64,000 nucleotides of DNA from Bremerella volcania (lineage in GTDB: Bacteria; Planctomycetota; Planctomycetia; Pirellulales; Pirellulaceae): assembly GCF_007748115.1 (NCBI RefSeq), contig NZ_CP036289.1, forward strand, positions 3,658,001 through 3,722,000, given 5' to 3'. A program made the position numbers and the translations under genes. This document shows, one piece after another, positions 21,035-32,028 of the stretch. The notes beneath the pieces are model-generated. The model did not search any database and had not been told where the DNA came from. It saw nothing but the letters and a program-made list of their open reading frames with translations. Position 1 is the stretch's first letter, and each line of letters begins with the position of its first letter.

Positions 21035-21481
21035 ATGAATTGGAAAAAGGACGATCTGCTCTGCTTTCATCTGGGCGTGGCGATGCGAAAAATTTCGCGA
21101 ATTTACGCCGAAGGTTTGGCAGCGTACGAAGTCACCCCAGCCCAGTTGTTTATGCTTTCTTGCCTGGCTTGTCGTAACGGACAAAAGCCAAGCGAATTGG
21201 CCGAAGAGGTCCAATTGGATGCCAGCAGCATGACCGGCCTGCTTGATCGCACCGAGAAAGCGAAGCTTATTCGCCGCATGCGCGATCCAGCCGATCGACG
21301 CGCTCTCCGGATCTACCTGACGCCACAGGGGAAAGAAACCGTGGAGCAACTCAAGCCCGTCATCATGAAGTTACAGGAAAAAGTTCACGAGGACTTCTTC
21401 GGCGGTTACAGCGACGAGCAAGTTGCGTGTTTCTTGGAAATACTCCGGAGTGCAGGCTCTTCCCTAGATCGTCCCAGCTAG
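21035..21481 (+). CDS. MarR-family transcriptional regulator
   Basis: 148-aa winged-helix dimer. The DNA-binding part is KPSELAEEVQLDASSMTGLLDRTEKAKLIRRMRDPADRRALRIYLTPQGKE, with the wing motif D-P-x-D-R-R-A characteristic of MarR. The ATG at 21035 gives a family-typical length; a TTG at 20963 would add 24 unlikely residues. It lies between the YdeP-like gene and a DinB gene, both on the same strand, so it may control one of them (inference). Confidence 0.88.
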   Translation: MNWKKDDLLCFHLGVAMRKISRIYAEGLAAYEVTPAQLFMLSCLACRNGQKPSELAEEVQLDASSMTGLLDRTEKAKLIRRMRDPADRRALRIYLTPQGKETVEQLKPVIMKLQEKVHEDFFGGYSDEQVACFLEILRSAGSSLDRPS

Positions 21482-21503
21482 TCCCAATCCCAGGAGAGAC
21501 ATC

Positions 21504-22022
21504 ATGTCCATGATTGAGCGTCTACAACATCAACTTGAATCGGCCCGCGGCTTTACGACACGAATCCTGGCCGACTTTCAGAAAACTGAAGACTGGGTGG
21601 CGCAGATCTGCAATCAAAGCAACCATGCCCTATGGTTTATTGGTCATATGGCCACGACCGATAACTTCTTTATCTCGCTTTTGGCCCCCGAGAAGGCCGT
21701 GGCGAAAGAGCACTACCAAGAGATGTTCGGTCTCGGCTCGACACCCTCACCCAAACTGGAAGATTATCCCCCGGTTGAAGAAGTGCGCGGCTACATGGAC
21801 GAGCGCCGCAAAGTGCTTCTCGAGATTCTCGCATCGCTCAGTGACGACGACCTGGCTAAGAAAACGCCGGATGGCACCCCTGACTTCCTGGCTGACTATG
21901 GCCAGGTATTCGAGACCGCTATCTGGCACGAAGGTTTACATAGCGGTCAGCTAACCATGGTCCGCCGCTCGCTGGGGCATCAACCGGCCATGACGCCGCC
22001 ACCGAGCACGCCGGGGGTTTAA
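21504..22022 (+). CDS. DinB-family protein
   Basis: 172-aa helical-bundle protein of the DinB superfamily. The three metal-ligand regions are visible: SNHALWFIGHMATTDNFF, then IWHEGLHSGQLTMVRRSLG with H-x-x-x-H at the C-terminus. The start follows GGAGAGACATC. It lies 22 bp after the MarR gene and is probably co-transcribed. It overlaps the convergent DtxR gene by 4 bp at the stops. Reaction unknown. Confidence 0.87.
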   Translation: MSMIERLQHQLESARGFTTRILADFQKTEDWVAQICNQSNHALWFIGHMATTDNFFISLLAPEKAVAKEHYQEMFGLGSTPSPKLEDYPPVEEVRGYMDERRKVLLEILASLSDDDLAKKTPDGTPDFLADYGQVFETAIWHEGLHSGQLTMVRRSLGHQPAMTPPPSTPGV

Positions 22023-22681
22023 CTAACCGCCGTCACCATCAACTTTTCGGCCGCTTCCAACCCCAATGCCGTGATGCGGCCTTCGATTTCGATGGTGACG
22101 ATCCCCGCTTCGGCTCGACTGGTAAGCAACTTGGCTTCGCAGCCTGGCTGCAGCGATTCTTCGCTCAGGTAGCGTAAGAACTCCGAGCTCTGATCCATCA
22201 CGCGCACCAGCCGAAACGACTTGCCAGGCTCCCACTGGGTGAGCTTGACGCCTTGCTCGGTGCGAATCTTGCCATCCGCCGTAGGAATAGGGTCACCGTG
22301 AGGATCGGACGAAGGGTACCCCAGAAACTGATCGATGCGGTCGACCAGAAAATCGCTGACGGCATGTTCCATATTCTCGGCCTCTTCGTGGACTTCGTCC
22401 CAGGCAAGGTCGAGCGTGTGAACTAAGAACAGTTCAATCAATCGGTGGCGACGCAGCACACGTAGCGCCAGCTTGCGGCCACTCTCGGTTAGGCGAACCC
22501 CTTCGTACTTGGTGTACGATGCCAGACCGGTCTCGCTGAGGGTTTTCAGCATGCTGGTGACGGTGCCGGGCGAAACTTGCAGGGCGATCGCAATTTCACC
22601 GGTCGAGGCCGCCTTTTCCGGTGTCTGAAGCGCGATCTGATAGATCGCTTTGACATAGTTTTCAATCGTCAGGCTGGGCAT
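22019..22681 (-). CDS. DtxR/MntR-family metal-responsive regulator
   Basis: 220-aa regulator. The N-terminal winged helix (TIENYVKAIYQIA...GEIAIALQVSPGTVTSMLKTLSETGLASYTKYEGVRLTESG) is followed by the dimerisation/metal domain (RRHRLIELFLVHTLDLAWDEVHEEAENMEHAVSD with His and Glu ligands) and an SH3-like FeoA domain at the end. Members repress iron- or manganese-uptake genes when metal is bound; which metal is not evident. I use the ATG at 22681 with CCGGAG upstream instead of the TTG at 22705. No transporter gene is adjacent. Confidence 0.9.
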   Translation of the reverse strand: MPSLTIENYVKAIYQIALQTPEKAASTGEIAIALQVSPGTVTSMLKTLSETGLASYTKYEGVRLTESGRKLALRVLRRHRLIELFLVHTLDLAWDEVHEEAENMEHAVSDFLVDRIDQFLGYPSSDPHGDPIPTADGKIRTEQGVKLTQWEPGKSFRLVRVMDQSSEFLRYLSEESLQPGCEAKLLTSRAEAGIVTIEIEGRITALGLEAAEKLMVTAVS

Positions 22682-22767
22682 GAGGGTCGGCTCCGGAGGT
22701 ATCAAGGCACCGGAATTTTAGACGGTTCACACCAAGGCGACAATCTGTGGAATCCCGCGCCGCGGCC

Positions 22768-24699
22768 TTAGTCGATCAACCCGCGCGATTGCAGCAGTTC
22801 GTAGATCTTGTCGACGCACTCGTCTACGCTTAGCTCGTGCGTGGGAAGTACCAGGTCGGCACTCTCAGGGACTTCATATTCGTAGCTGACCCCCGGGAAG
22901 TTGGCGATCTCGCCGCTGTCGGCTTTGGCGTACATGCCGGAGTCTTCTCGCTGACGGCAAACTTCGATCGGAGCCGAAAGGTAAACGGTCAGGAATCGAT
23001 CGGTACCAACCACTTCGCTGGCTCGCTGGCGAACTTCGGCGTTTGGTGCCAGGAAGGCCGCGATGCAGAGCATGCCCGAATCGTTCAGCATTCGGGCAAT
23101 CTCGCTGCCGCGACGCAGATTCTCGCTGCGCTGCTCGGCCGTGTACCCCAGATCCTTACTGATACCGCGGCGCAGGTTTTGCCCGTCGAGCACGACGCTC
23201 GTCTTGCCTTCGTCGAACAGACGACGCTCCAGAGCGTAAGCGATCGTCGTCTTGCCGGCACCGGTCAAACCGGTCAGCAGCACGGTCGCCGGCTTCTGAC
23301 CGAAGCGGGCCGCTCGCTCGTCGGCGGAAACGTTCCCCTTGGTGCTCTGCAAGGTCTCGTCCCCTTCGACGTCCCACAGCTCGTCGGTGTCGCTGGCATC
23401 GCGATCGATGATCATACCGGCACCCACGGTACGATTGGACATGTAGTCGATCAGAATGAACGCCCCGGTCGTCTTGTTTTTCGCGTACGGATCGAAGCAA
23501 ACCGGTTGATTCAGTTTGATGCTGCAGCGGCCGATTTCGTTGAGCTTGAGGGCCGGCGTGTCTTCGCGATGGAGTGTATTCACGTCGACGTTGTAGCGAA
23601 TCCGCGAAACGGTCCCATTCATCATCTTGGTGGTGTGTTTAACGAAGTACTGCTTGCCAGGCACCAGCGGTTCTTCGGACATCCAAACCACCATCGCGTC
23701 GAACTTGCTGTCGACTTTCGGACGGTTCCCAGGACGTACGATGACGTCACCACGACTGCAGTCGATTTCATCCTCGAAAGTCAGTGTGACCGACATCGGC
23801 GGATAGGCTTCTTCGACGTCGCCATCCATCGTGACGATGCGTTTCACCTTGCTGGTCTTCTTGGACGGAAGGACCATGACTTCTTCGCCGGGGCGAATCG
23901 TGCCTGAGGCGACGGTGCCGCAGAAACCACGGAAGTTCAGGTCGGGCCGGTTGACCAGTTGCACCGGGAAGCGGAAGTCTTGCAGGTTGCGGTCGGAACC
24001 GATGTACAGGTTCTCGAGCATGTGCATCAGCGTGGCACCTTCGTACCATGGCATCTTCGCACTCTTCTCGACCAGGTTGTCCCCTTTGAGGGCCGAGAGT
24101 GGAATGAAGTGAACGTCGTCGGCCGACATCTTCGCGGCAAAGTCGATGTAATCTTGCTTGATCTTCTCGAACACTTCCTGGCTGTAGTCGACCAGGTCCA
24201 TCTTGTTGATGGCGACCACAATGTGGCGAATCCCCAGCAGCGACGTGATGAAGCTATGCCGCTTGGTTTGGGTCAGTACTCCTTGGCGAGCATCAATCAG
24301 AATGATGGCCAAGTCGGCGGTCGAAGCGCCAGTAGCCATGTTGCGGGTATATTGCTCGTGCCCTGGAGTATCGGCAACGATGAACTTTCGCTTGGCGGTC
24401 GAGAAGTAACGATAGGCCACGTCGATCGTGATGCCCTGCTCGCGTTCCTCTTTCAGACCATCGGTCAACAAGGCCGGGTCGATCTCGCCGCCGACCGTAC
24501 CGTGCGTGGCCGATTCCTTTTCGATCGCCGCCAACTGATCTTCGTACGCCGCTTTCGATTCGATTAAAAGCTTGCCTAGCAGCGTGCTCTTCCCGTCGTC
24601 GACGCTGCCGCACGTCAAAAACCGCAGCAGTTCCTTCTTCTCGTGTTGAGCGAGATAAGCGTGAATGTCGGTCGCGATCAGGTCAGATTTGTGAGACAT
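22768..24699 (-). CDS. cysNC: Bifunctional sulfate adenylyltransferase subunit 1 / APS kinase
   Basis: 643-aa fusion. Residues ~1-450 are the GTPase subunit CysN (P-loop GSVDDGKST at ~31-39, [16 protein letters not shown]), which powers ATP + sulfate to APS. Residues ~460-643 are APS kinase CysC (P-loop [39 protein letters not shown]), which makes PAPS. This is the NodQ-type arrangement. It works with CysD encoded 126 bp upstream on the same strand. PAPS feeds sulfate reduction and sulfotransferases; planctomycetes carry many of the latter, and one lies in the mobile element of this window. Confidence 0.96.
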   Translation of the reverse strand: MSHKSDLIATDIHAYLAQHEKKELLRFLTCGSVDDGKSTLLGKLLIESKAAYEDQLAAIEKESATHGTVGGEIDPALLTDGLKEEREQGITIDVAYRYFSTAKRKFIVADTPGHEQYTRNMATGASTADLAIILIDARQGVLTQTKRHSFITSLLGIRHIVVAINKMDLVDYSQEVFEKIKQDYIDFAAKMSADDVHFIPLSALKGDNLVEKSAKMPWYEGATLMHMLENLYIGSDRNLQDFRFPVQLVNRPDLNFRGFCGTVASGTIRPGEEVMVLPSKKTSKVKRIVTMDGDVEEAYPPMSVTLTFEDEIDCSRGDVIVRPGNRPKVDSKFDAMVVWMSEEPLVPGKQYFVKHTTKMMNGTVSRIRYNVDVNTLHREDTPALKLNEIGRCSIKLNQPVCFDPYAKNKTTGAFILIDYMSNRTVGAGMIIDRDASDTDELWDVEGDETLQSTKGNVSADERAARFGQKPATVLLTGLTGAGKTTIAYALERRLFDEGKTSVVLDGQNLRRGISKDLGYTAEQRSENLRRGSEIARMLNDSGMLCIAAFLAPNAEVRQRASEVVGTDRFLTVYLSAPIEVCRQREDSGMYAKADSGEIANFPGVSYEYEVPESADLVLPTHELSVDECVDKIYELLQSRGLID

Positions 24700-24702
24700 G
24701 AG

Positions 24703-24816
24703 TCTAGTTTTCAGTGTTCAGTGTTCGGTTTTCAGTAGGATTTGCGGTCCAGCCTTCACAACGATTCAGTCTTCTTCTCTTTGCTGAAAACTGAAAACTG
24801 AAAACTGAACACTCGC
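24703..24816. repeat. Intergenic TTTTCAGT repeat cluster forming a large inverted repeat
   Basis: Direct copies of TTCAGTGTTC and TTTTCAGT (24710-24737) face ACTGAAA copies in tandem (CTGAAAACTGAAAACTGAAAACTGAACACT, about 24783-24812). The two blocks can pair into a long hairpin between cysD and cysNC. Related sequence occurs at 47366-47430 and 59660-59690. The hairpin could reduce read-through from cysD to cysNC. Confidence 0.7.
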
Positions 24817-24824
24817 CTCGAGCG

Positions 24825-25733
24825 TTAGAAGTAACCCTCTTCCTTCTTTTTCTGCATCGAGGCGCCCTGATCTTTGTCGATTGCGCGTCCTTGGCGTTCG
24901 GACGTCGTGGTCAGAAGCATTTCCTGAATGATTTCGGGAAGCGTGTCGGCCTCCGATTCCACGGCACCGGTCAGCGGATAGCAGCCGAGCGTGCGGAACC
25001 GAACCATTTTCTCTTCCACCTTTTCGCCTGGCTGAAGGTTGATGCGGTCGTCGTCAACCATGATCCACATATCGTTTCGCCAAACGACGGGGCGTTTGGC
25101 CGAGTAGTACAACGGCACGATCGGAATCTTTTCCAAGTGGATGTACTGCCAGACGTCGAGTTCCGTCCAGTTGGAAAGAGGAAACACGCGAATGCTTTCC
25201 CCTTTGTTCACCTTGGTGTTGTACAGGTTCCACAACTCGGGACGCTGATTTTTTGGGTCCCAGCGGTGGTTCTTATCACGGAACGAGAAAACTCGTTCCT
25301 TGGCTCGCGACTTCTCTTCATCGCGGCGAGCACCACCGAATGCAGCGTCAAACTTGTACTTGTCGAGTGCCTGCTTCAGCGAGACCGTCTTCATCAAGTC
25401 GGTGTGACGGACACTGTCCTCGAACGGATCGATGCCGACTTTCTTGCCTTCTTCGTTGATGTGCACGATCAAATCGAGTCCCAGTTCCTTGCGAGCGTAA
25501 TCCTCGCGGAACTGAATCATTTCCTTGAACTTCCACGTCGTATCGACATGCATCAAGGGAAACGGTGGCTTTGCCGGGTAGAAGGCCTTCAACGCCAGCT
25601 GAACCATGACGGAAGAATCTTTTCCGACGGAATACAACATCACCGGGTTCTCAAACTCGACCGCGACCTCGCGGATGATGTGGATGCTCTCTGCTTCCAG
25701 CTGTTTGAGATGCGTAATCTGATAACCGGACAT
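24825..25733 (-). CDS. cysD: Sulfate adenylyltransferase subunit 2
   Basis: 302-aa PP-loop ATP pyrophosphatase that activates sulfate to APS together with CysN. The PP-loop is SVGKDSSVM at about residues 35-43; other marks are [37 protein letters not shown] and [16 protein letters not shown]. The C-terminus is typical ([14 protein letters not shown]). I use the ATG at 25733 although a TTG is present one codon upstream. First gene of a cysD-cysNC unit, with a promoter and a leader hairpin ahead of it. Confidence 0.96.
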   Translation of the reverse strand: MSGYQITHLKQLEAESIHIIREVAVEFENPVMLYSVGKDSSVMVQLALKAFYPAKPPFPLMHVDTTWKFKEMIQFREDYARKELGLDLIVHINEEGKKVGIDPFEDSVRHTDLMKTVSLKQALDKYKFDAAFGGARRDEEKSRAKERVFSFRDKNHRWDPKNQRPELWNLYNTKVNKGESIRVFPLSNWTELDVWQYIHLEKIPIVPLYYSAKRPVVWRNDMWIMVDDDRINLQPGEKVEEKMVRFRTLGCYPLTGAVESEADTLPEIIQEMLLTTTSERQGRAIDKDQGASMQKKKEEGYF

Positions 25734-25807
25734 CAATCAATCGCTGTGGGTTGAAGTTAGGTAGCTTGGCCATTTTGCGTGGGGCCAACTAACGCTGGGG
25801 GCGGTTT

Positions 25808-25873
25808 CTCTCTACTGCCTGGGGAAGCCAGGAGAGAATCGTCTGATTATACGGGTCGTAACTCATATCAACA
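25808..25873 (-). promoter_or_regulatory. cysD promoter and leader hairpin
   Basis: On the minus strand a perfect TATAAT (25846-25851) is preceded by TTGTTG at a 17-bp distance (25869-25874). Just downstream the transcript contains CTCTC-CTGG...CCAGG...GAGAG (25808-25837), a stem-loop near the RNA's 5' end. No riboswitch class is recognised; the hairpin could stabilise or regulate the message. Confidence 0.5.
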
Positions 25874-25904
25874 ACGACACTAATCGGCCGTAAGTTGAAC
25901 GGGC

Positions 25905-26570
25905 TTAAGGCTCTTTGCGGCCTTTCGGCCAAACTTTCACGATCACGCTGGGGTGATCATTGCCGGGCGTCTCGTATTCGTGGGCGTTGCGGATCTCAAC
26001 TCCCTTAGTCACACCATGATGACGGGCTTCTTTCACTTCTTCGAGCCAACGGCCACCCTTGATCGTCAACAGTCGGCCAGCAGCCAGCCAATGCCCATCC
26101 AACCACGTCAGCAGTTTCTTCATCGGCGCAACGGCGCGACACACGACGGCGTCGAAGCTGAGGTCTTCCAGGATCTCTTCCGCTCGATTGTGGTAAACGG
26201 GAACCTCCAGGTCGAGCTGTTCAACGATGGCTTGCATCGCGTGAGCCTTCTTGCCCACCGAATCACACAGCGTGACACGAACGTCAGGACGAAGGATCGC
26301 GATCACAATGCCAGGCACTCCCCCGCCACTTCCCATGTCGAGGATTTCTTCATTCGGCTTCAACTGCCCTGCCAATGCCAGGCTGTCGATCAGATCACGG
26401 GCGACGAACTTGTCGTAGTCGGTATGCCGCGTGAGATTCAGCGACTTGTTGATCTCCCAAAGCGCGTCGATGTACCGCTGAAGTTGGTCGCGGATTTCAG
26501 CGGGCAGCGGGGCCCCATACTTCTGCAGGGCATCTTCAAGAGTGGCGCTGGGGGAACCGTCTTCGCTCAT
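25905..26570 (-). CDS. rsmG: 16S rRNA (guanine-527-N7)-methyltransferase RsmG
   Basis: 221-aa SAM-dependent methyltransferase acting on the 16S rRNA 530 loop. Motifs: NLTRHTDYDKFVARDLIDSLAL, the SAM-binding DMGSGGGVPGIVIAI, the RsmG-specific region VTLCDSVGKKAHAMQAIVEQLDL, and VVCRAVAPMKKLLTW. The ATG at 26570 gives the usual length; an upstream start at 26627 would add 19 unconserved residues. Loss of this gene typically gives low-level streptomycin resistance (known of the family). It is monocistronic here. Confidence 0.93.
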   Translation of the reverse strand: MSEDGSPSATLEDALQKYGAPLPAEIRDQLQRYIDALWEINKSLNLTRHTDYDKFVARDLIDSLALAGQLKPNEEILDMGSGGGVPGIVIAILRPDVRVTLCDSVGKKAHAMQAIVEQLDLEVPVYHNRAEEILEDLSFDAVVCRAVAPMKKLLTWLDGHWLAAGRLLTIKGGRWLEEVKEARHHGVTKGVEIRNAHEYETPGNDHPSVIVKVWPKGRKEP

Positions 26571-26681
26571 GCTGGCTTTCAGTGAGAATTCGTCAAGCAG
26601 ACAGACCGAAACCAAATGGCCTGTCAATTCCCACTATTTGACCATGATTCGCCCATTTGGGCCATGACACTCATCGCAAAG

Positions 26682-27974
26682 CTACTTCTTTTCGTGCCGT
26701 GACAGCACCACAATTCGGTGCGCCGTCAGATGCTGCTTTGTGTATTGGTCCAGCGGAGAAATCTGCCCGTAAATACCGACCTGCATCCGGGCATATCGTC
26801 GTAAGTTCAGCCCTGGCGAAGGACTGACGAACTGCAGTACGTTCCCCTGAGCGTCGGTCAACGCGAACGGCGGCGTGTATTGATTCGGATTTCGGGTGGA
26901 CGAGGCCCGCGTAATGACCGGCATCAGCCACCCTTTGCCATCGTAGCGTGGGTCGACGCCATCTTTTTTGAACGAAGCGGCCGGGTCGGTCGAGGGCTCG
27001 ACTTCTCCCAGCTCGTCATCACCGACCAAGGGGGATCTCAGCGGAAGGGATACATTAGCCATCGCTTCCTTCGCCGCTAGTTTGCGCTCGTACAGATCGT
27101 TGAATTGCTCGATTTTCTCCAGCAGCAATCGGGCCTTACCCCGCTCCAGCGGCGTTTCCCCTTCGACAATGAGGCGTTTGGCCTGATCTTTCAGCGGCTT
27201 GAAATTCCACTCTTCCACTGGCTTGATGCATTCGCGGCTGACGTGTAATTCAAGCTCGATCAGGTTCAAACTGGTGCCGGGACCGATTTCATCCAGTGGT
27301 TGAAGCTCGCCGGTGATGGTCGCGCCCGGCTTGTCGGCTTCTTCGTCGAACGAAACCGGCCGAACGACGCTCAGCTTCTGCTCGTTCTCTTTCCAAAACT
27401 GGTCATCCTGAATCGACTCGGCCATGGCGGCCGAATCGACGGTTGGTCCCTGCGGGCGCGGCTGAATGCCGATCGCTTCGACGAAATGCTTGTTGATCCA
27501 ACGAAACTCTCCGGCAGGAGGCGCAATGCGATAGAAGGCTTCCTTCTTGCCGGTCTCAGGGTCGCGAAGTTCGACGATTCCCAGCACTTCCAGCGGTTCG
27601 TCCTGGTCGAGCTTCACGTGCGTAATATGGTGCTGGTCGCTGATTTGACTACCCACGAAAGCGGGTGCATCGGCCGTCCGCACATAAGCAATTCGGCGGT
27701 CGTCACCGTATGAAAGGTCTTCGGCCCGGACCAGGCTGAACTCGCTTTCGGTAGGGCGAATGGCCAGCCAGCCGCCGACATCTTCGCGGTAGACATCCAC
27801 GACCGTATTCTTTTCGAGGTAGGCCGTCGGATAGTAGTTCTGGCCCGGACCGCTGCGTGTAAAGACCTGCGCGGTGGTCACACGCCCTTTGTAAGGCTCA
27901 CCGGCCAAAGCCGTCGAAGCGCAAGGCCAAATGCCAGCCAGCATCAGCAAGCAAAGTGGTCGAAAAGAGAACAT
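26682..27974 (-). CDS. Exported SH3-domain protein
   Basis: 430-aa secreted protein with a signal peptide (residues 1-24, CLLMLAGIWPCASTALAG). Residues ~28-85 form a bacterial SH3 domain (VTTAQVFTRSGPGQNYYPTAYLEKNTVVDVYRED-GGWLAIRP), a fold that often binds cell-wall peptides or proteins. A central helical part follows (LNLIELELHVSRECIKPVEEWNFKPLKDQAKRLI). The C-terminus is a small domain (GWLMPVITRASSTRNPNQYTPPFALTDAQGNVLQFVSPSPGLNLRRYARMQVGIYG) ending QHLTAHRIVVLSRHEKK. No enzymatic motif is seen. This architecture is widespread in planctomycetes without assigned function. Confidence 0.8.
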   Translation of the reverse strand: MFSFRPLCLLMLAGIWPCASTALAGEPYKGRVTTAQVFTRSGPGQNYYPTAYLEKNTVVDVYREDVGGWLAIRPTESEFSLVRAEDLSYGDDRRIAYVRTADAPAFVGSQISDQHHITHVKLDQDEPLEVLGIVELRDPETGKKEAFYRIAPPAGEFRWINKHFVEAIGIQPRPQGPTVDSAAMAESIQDDQFWKENEQKLSVVRPVSFDEEADKPGATITGELQPLDEIGPGTSLNLIELELHVSRECIKPVEEWNFKPLKDQAKRLIVEGETPLERGKARLLLEKIEQFNDLYERKLAAKEAMANVSLPLRSPLVGDDELGEVEPSTDPAASFKKDGVDPRYDGKGWLMPVITRASSTRNPNQYTPPFALTDAQGNVLQFVSPSPGLNLRRYARMQVGIYGQISPLDQYTKQHLTAHRIVVLSRHEKK

Positions 27975-28073
27975 AGCCGGATCCCTCAGGCAAGAACTTG
28001 AGTCATTGCCCGAGGAATTACCAAAAAAGCACCGTCGCCGGCAAGATTAATTTCAGTGCTATCGCGGCACGAT

Positions 28074-28871
28074 TTAGAACTTATGTCCCTTCTGCGGACC
28101 ATCTTTCGTCACCGAAAGGATCTCAGGACCGTTCTCGGTCATGAGGATCGTGTGCTCGAACTGGGCGCTCAGGCTGCGGTCGCGGGTACGGACCGTCCAA
28201 CCATCGGTTGGATCGAGCAGAGTGGCCGCACCACCGATGTTGATCATCGGCTCGATCGTGAAGCAGACGCCTGGCAGCAGGCGAACCGAATGGGCGGCAC
28301 GTGTCGGGACGTGAGGAATCGACGGATCTTGGTGGAAACGGCGTCCGAGCCCATGACCGACGAATTCTTCGACAACCCCAAAGTTGTATTTCTTTGCCTC
28401 TTCGACGATTACCCGGCCGATTTCCGAAACGCGGCACTCGGGGTAAATCGCGTCAATGGCCAGATACAGGCAATCGAACGCACACTGGGTAACCTGCTTC
28501 GCTTCCGGGCTTACTTCGCCAATGAGGAACGTTTCCGACTGATCGCCGTGCCAGCCGTCAACGATCGAAGTCAGGTCGACGTTGACGATGTCCCCTTCTT
28601 TCAGCTCGTACTTGTCCGGAATCCCATGGCAAATGACTTCGTTGATGCTGGTACAGCAGCTCTTAGGGAAGCCCTGGTAGTTCAAGCAAGCAGGCGTGTG
28701 ACCGTGATCCAAGGTGTACTCGTGCACCATCCGATCGATGGCTTCGGTCGTGATGCCAGCTTTGACATGGGGGCGTACGAAGTCCATCAGTTGCGCGTTG
28801 AACTGACAGGCAATTCGCATTGCGTCGCGTTCGGAATCAACCAGCTGAAGATGACGTCGTCCGTGAAGCAT
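28074..28871 (-). CDS. map: Methionine aminopeptidase, type I
   Basis: 265-aa metalloprotease that removes the initiator Met. The five metal ligands can be located: Asp in [19 protein letters not shown] (two Asp), His in [13 protein letters not shown], Glu in [10 protein letters not shown] and a final Glu in the [22 protein letters not shown] region. The substrate His is in EVICHGIPD. The protein lacks the N-terminal zinc-finger extension of eukaryotic type I enzymes. Divergent from leuS. Confidence 0.95.
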   Translation of the reverse strand: MLHGRRHLQLVDSERDAMRIACQFNAQLMDFVRPHVKAGITTEAIDRMVHEYTLDHGHTPACLNYQGFPKSCCTSINEVICHGIPDKYELKEGDIVNVDLTSIVDGWHGDQSETFLIGEVSPEAKQVTQCAFDCLYLAIDAIYPECRVSEIGRVIVEEAKKYNFGVVEEFVGHGLGRRFHQDPSIPHVPTRAAHSVRLLPGVCFTIEPMINIGGAATLLDPTDGWTVRTRDRSLSAQFEHTILMTENGPEILSVTKDGPQKGHKF

Positions 28872-29034
28872 AAGGATTCAGGGGTTTGTGTTGGGGGGGT
28901 GAAATTTTGGGAAACCAGCAGTCTACCAGGGTAATCGTCCTGGCAACATGCAATTCTCGCGAAATCCTAGTACAGATTTTACTCAGGTGGTCGATTTAGC
29001 GCGAACGTTCCGCAGAACCTAGCGGGTCCTTGAA
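28872..29034. other. Divergent intergenic region of map and leuS
   Basis: About 320 bp separate the two starts. The leuS promoter at 29035 is the only signal identified with fair support. A GTCCTGG-type inverted repeat near 28930-28945 is short. No RNA gene seen. Confidence 0.4.
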
Positions 29035-29063
29035 TTGTCAGTTTTCGCGAGGACCATTAGAAT
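29035..29063 (+). promoter_or_regulatory. leuS promoter
   Basis: TTGTCA (29035-29040), 17-bp spacer, TAGAAT (29058-29063). The resulting ~125-nt leader before the ATG at 29194 has no recognisable T-box or leader peptide. Confidence 0.55.
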
Positions 29064-29193
29064 CGTTACCTTCGCGAGACTGCGGGAAAGCCCTATGTAA
29101 CAACATTTTGCGGCGATCCCTGCCCGAAGCGCCCCAACTTATAAGCAGACCGAGCTGCGGCACCACCGCAAATTAGACAACTGGATATCACCC

Positions 29194-32028
29194 ATGCCTC
29201 GCTACAACCCGGCCCAGATCGAACCAAAATGGCAAAAGTACTGGGACGAGAATCACACTTTCCGCACGCCCGAAATACCGCAAGGCGAAAAGCTTTATGT
29301 CTTGGATATGTTTCCTTATCCAAGTGGTGCTGGTTTGCACGTAGGACACCCGGAAGGTTACACGGCAACTGATATCGTGTGCCGTTTTGCCCGCATGAAC
29401 GGCAAAAGCGTCTTGCACCCGATGGGCTTCGACTCGTTCGGCCTTCCGGCTGAAGAATACGCGATCAAGCACAACGTCCATCCGCGCGAAACGACCGAAA
29501 AGAACATCGGTGAGTTCGTCCGCCAGTTGAAGATGCTCGGCTTCAGCTACGATTGGGATCGCCAGATTGCCACCACCGACGTCGACTATTTCCGCTGGAC
29601 GCAGTGGATTTTCCTCGTTCTCTTCGACACATGGTACGACCACGACGCCGGCAAAGGCCGCCCCATCGCCGAGCTTCCTATTCCAGACGATGTGAAAGCC
29701 GCTGGGGACGAAGCGATTCGCGATTATCAGGACGAGCATCGCTTGGCCTACGTCAGCGAAGCCCCGGTCAACTGGTGCCCTGAACTTGGTACCGTCTTGG
29801 CGAACGAAGAAGTGATCGACGGCAAGAGCGAACGTGGCGGCCATCCCGTTCAGCGATTGCCCCTCCGCCAGTGGATGCTCCGCATTACCGCCTACGCAAA
29901 CCGACTTGAGAGCGACCTCGAATCACTCGACTGGTCTGATAGCATCAAGCAGCTTCAGCGAAACTGGATCGGCCGTAGCGTTGGTGCCGAAGTCGACTTC
30001 TTCCTCGGCACCCAGGAAGAATACACCCCTTGGGAGATTGAGCGGAAGAAACTCGGCTATCCTCGCAAGCCAGGCACCGAGGTCCTTCGCGTTTACACGA
30101 CGCGCCCCGATACGCTCTTTGGGGCAACTTACATGGTCATCGCCCCGGAGCATTCGCTTGTCGGACAGTTGACCACCGCCGAGCAGGCCGACGCTGTCTA
30201 CAAGTACTGTCAGGCCGCCGCGTTCAAGTCCGACTTGGAACGTACGGAACTCGCCAAAGAGAAGACAGGCGTCTTCTCTGGTTCGCATGCGATCAATCCG
30301 GTAACGGGCCAGCCGGTGCCGGTCTGGATCGCGGATTACGTCCTTGCCAGCTACGGCACGGGGGCCATTATGGCCGTTCCGGCGCACGACGATCGCGACT
30401 TCGAATTCGCTCAGAAGTTCGACATTCCCGTGATTGCCGTCGTCGATCCCGGCGACAAGTCGGACATTGACCGCGACGCGGTCCTTGCCGGCAAGGCCTG
30501 TGCGACCTTCGACGGCGTGGCGATCAACTCGGGCAAATACAACGGCATGAAGACCGGCGAGGTGAAAGCGCAGATCGCACTCGACCTCGAACAGAACGGC
30601 CTCGGCCGCGAAGCGACCAACTTCAAGCTTCGTGACTGGCTCTTCAGTCGCCAGCGTTTCTGGGGCGAGCCCTTCCCAATCCTCAAAGAGCTTGACGACA
30701 AGGGGGAACCCACCGGCAAGATCCGCGCCGTGCCTGTCGAAGAGCTTCCGGTCGACTTGCCGCAGATCGAAGACTACAAACCGATCGGCAGGCCAGAACC
30801 GCCACTTGAAAAAGCAGACGAGTCATGGCTCTATCCCGTGATCGACGGTGTGAAATACAAGCGCGAAACGAATACCATGCCTCAGTGGGCTGGCTCGTGC
30901 TGGTACTATCTTCGCTTCATCGATCCAAAGAACAACAACGTCTTTGTTGATCCCGAAAAAGAAAAGGCTTGGATGCCGATCGATCTTTACATCGGTGGTG
31001 CCGAACACGCGGTGCTTCATCTCTTGTATTCCCGCTTCTGGCACAAGGTGCTTTACGACCGTGGTTACGTCTCGACGCCGGAACCGTTTCAGAAGCTCGT
31101 CAACCAAGGGATGATCTTGGGCGAGATCGAATACATGGGCTTCCAATTGGAGGATGGCGCCTGGATCGGCAGCAACCTCGTCAAGAAGCAGGAAGATGGA
31201 TCGCTCGTCGACGACAAGGGGAACCCAGTGAAGTCGGTTGCCCTTACCGAGGCGGACGTCTTCAAGAAGGGAGACGGCTTCGTCCTGGCCGCCGACAACG
31301 ACATTCGGGTCGACTCTCGGGCCCATAAGATGTCGAAGAGCCGCGGCAACGTGGTCAATCCGGATGACGTCGTTCGTGATTATGGTGCCGATAGTCTTCG
31401 TCTTTACGAAATGTTCATGGGCCCTCTCGAAGCCACCAAGCCTTGGGCAATGGATGGCGTGAAGGGGGTTCGTGGGTTTCTTGATCGAGCGTGGCGCATG
31501 CTCATCGATCACAACGCGGAAGAGTTGGTCCTCAACGCGGCCATTGAAGACGTCGAGCCCACCGAAGAGCAGAACAAGATGCTCCACCGCACGCTCAAGA
31601 GCGTCACCCACGACCTCAACAACATCAGCTTCAACACGGCCATTGCCCGTTTGATGGAGTTCACCAACTTCTTCACCAAGGAGTCGACGCGGCCGAAAAA
31701 AGCGATGGAGTGGTTCGCGTTGATGCTTTCCCCCTTGGCACCCCACTTGGCCGAAGAATTTTGGCAATTATTGGGGCACGATAACACTTTGGCCTACGAG
31801 CCATGGCCACAGTTTGTCGAGTCGTACACCAAGGACAACGAGATCGAAGTACCCGTACAAATTATGGGTAAAGTTCGCGGCCGTATCACGGTTCCTGCCG
31901 ACATTAAGAAGGATGATCTTGAAGCTCTCGCGAAGTCGGATGCTCGCGTTCAAGAGCTTCTCGAGGGAAAACAAATTGTCAAGACGATTGTCGTACCCGG
32001 CCGTCTTGTGAATTTCGTTGTGAAATGA
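29194..32028 (+). CDS. leuS: Leucyl-tRNA synthetase
   Basis: 944-aa class Ia synthetase that charges tRNA-Leu. The HIGH motif is in [16 protein letters not shown] (~residues 45-60), the KMSKS motif in [18 protein letters not shown], and the CP1 editing domain carries [19 protein letters not shown] and [18 protein letters not shown] with the editing Asp. The C-terminal anticodon domain ends [11 protein letters not shown]. It is slightly longer than the E. coli enzyme (860 aa), with extra residues before the editing domain and around 640-700. Intact. Confidence 0.98.
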   Translation: MPRYNPAQIEPKWQKYWDENHTFRTPEIPQGEKLYVLDMFPYPSGAGLHVGHPEGYTATDIVCRFARMNGKSVLHPMGFDSFGLPAEEYAIKHNVHPRETTEKNIGEFVRQLKMLGFSYDWDRQIATTDVDYFRWTQWIFLVLFDTWYDHDAGKGRPIAELPIPDDVKAAGDEAIRDYQDEHRLAYVSEAPVNWCPELGTVLANEEVIDGKSERGGHPVQRLPLRQWMLRITAYANRLESDLESLDWSDSIKQLQRNWIGRSVGAEVDFFLGTQEEYTPWEIERKKLGYPRKPGTEVLRVYTTRPDTLFGATYMVIAPEHSLVGQLTTAEQADAVYKYCQAAAFKSDLERTELAKEKTGVFSGSHAINPVTGQPVPVWIADYVLASYGTGAIMAVPAHDDRDFEFAQKFDIPVIAVVDPGDKSDIDRDAVLAGKACATFDGVAINSGKYNGMKTGEVKAQIALDLEQNGLGREATNFKLRDWLFSRQRFWGEPFPILKELDDKGEPTGKIRAVPVEELPVDLPQIEDYKPIGRPEPPLEKADESWLYPVIDGVKYKRETNTMPQWAGSCWYYLRFIDPKNNNVFVDPEKEKAWMPIDLYIGGAEHAVLHLLYSRFWHKVLYDRGYVSTPEPFQKLVNQGMILGEIEYMGFQLEDGAWIGSNLVKKQEDGSLVDDKGNPVKSVALTEADVFKKGDGFVLAADNDIRVDSRAHKMSKSRGNVVNPDDVVRDYGADSLRLYEMFMGPLEATKPWAMDGVKGVRGFLDRAWRMLIDHNAEELVLNAAIEDVEPTEEQNKMLHRTLKSVTHDLNNISFNTAIARLMEFTNFFTKESTRPKKAMEWFALMLSPLAPHLAEEFWQLLGHDNTLAYEPWPQFVESYTKDNEIEVPVQIMGKVRGRITVPADIKKDDLEALAKSDARVQELLEGKQIVKTIVVPGRLVNFVVK

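Noticed and set aside
29070-29193. Leader peptide or T-box attenuator ahead of leuS
   Set aside because: No Leu-rich short frame, no T-box core and no terminator hairpin with U-run were found in the leader.
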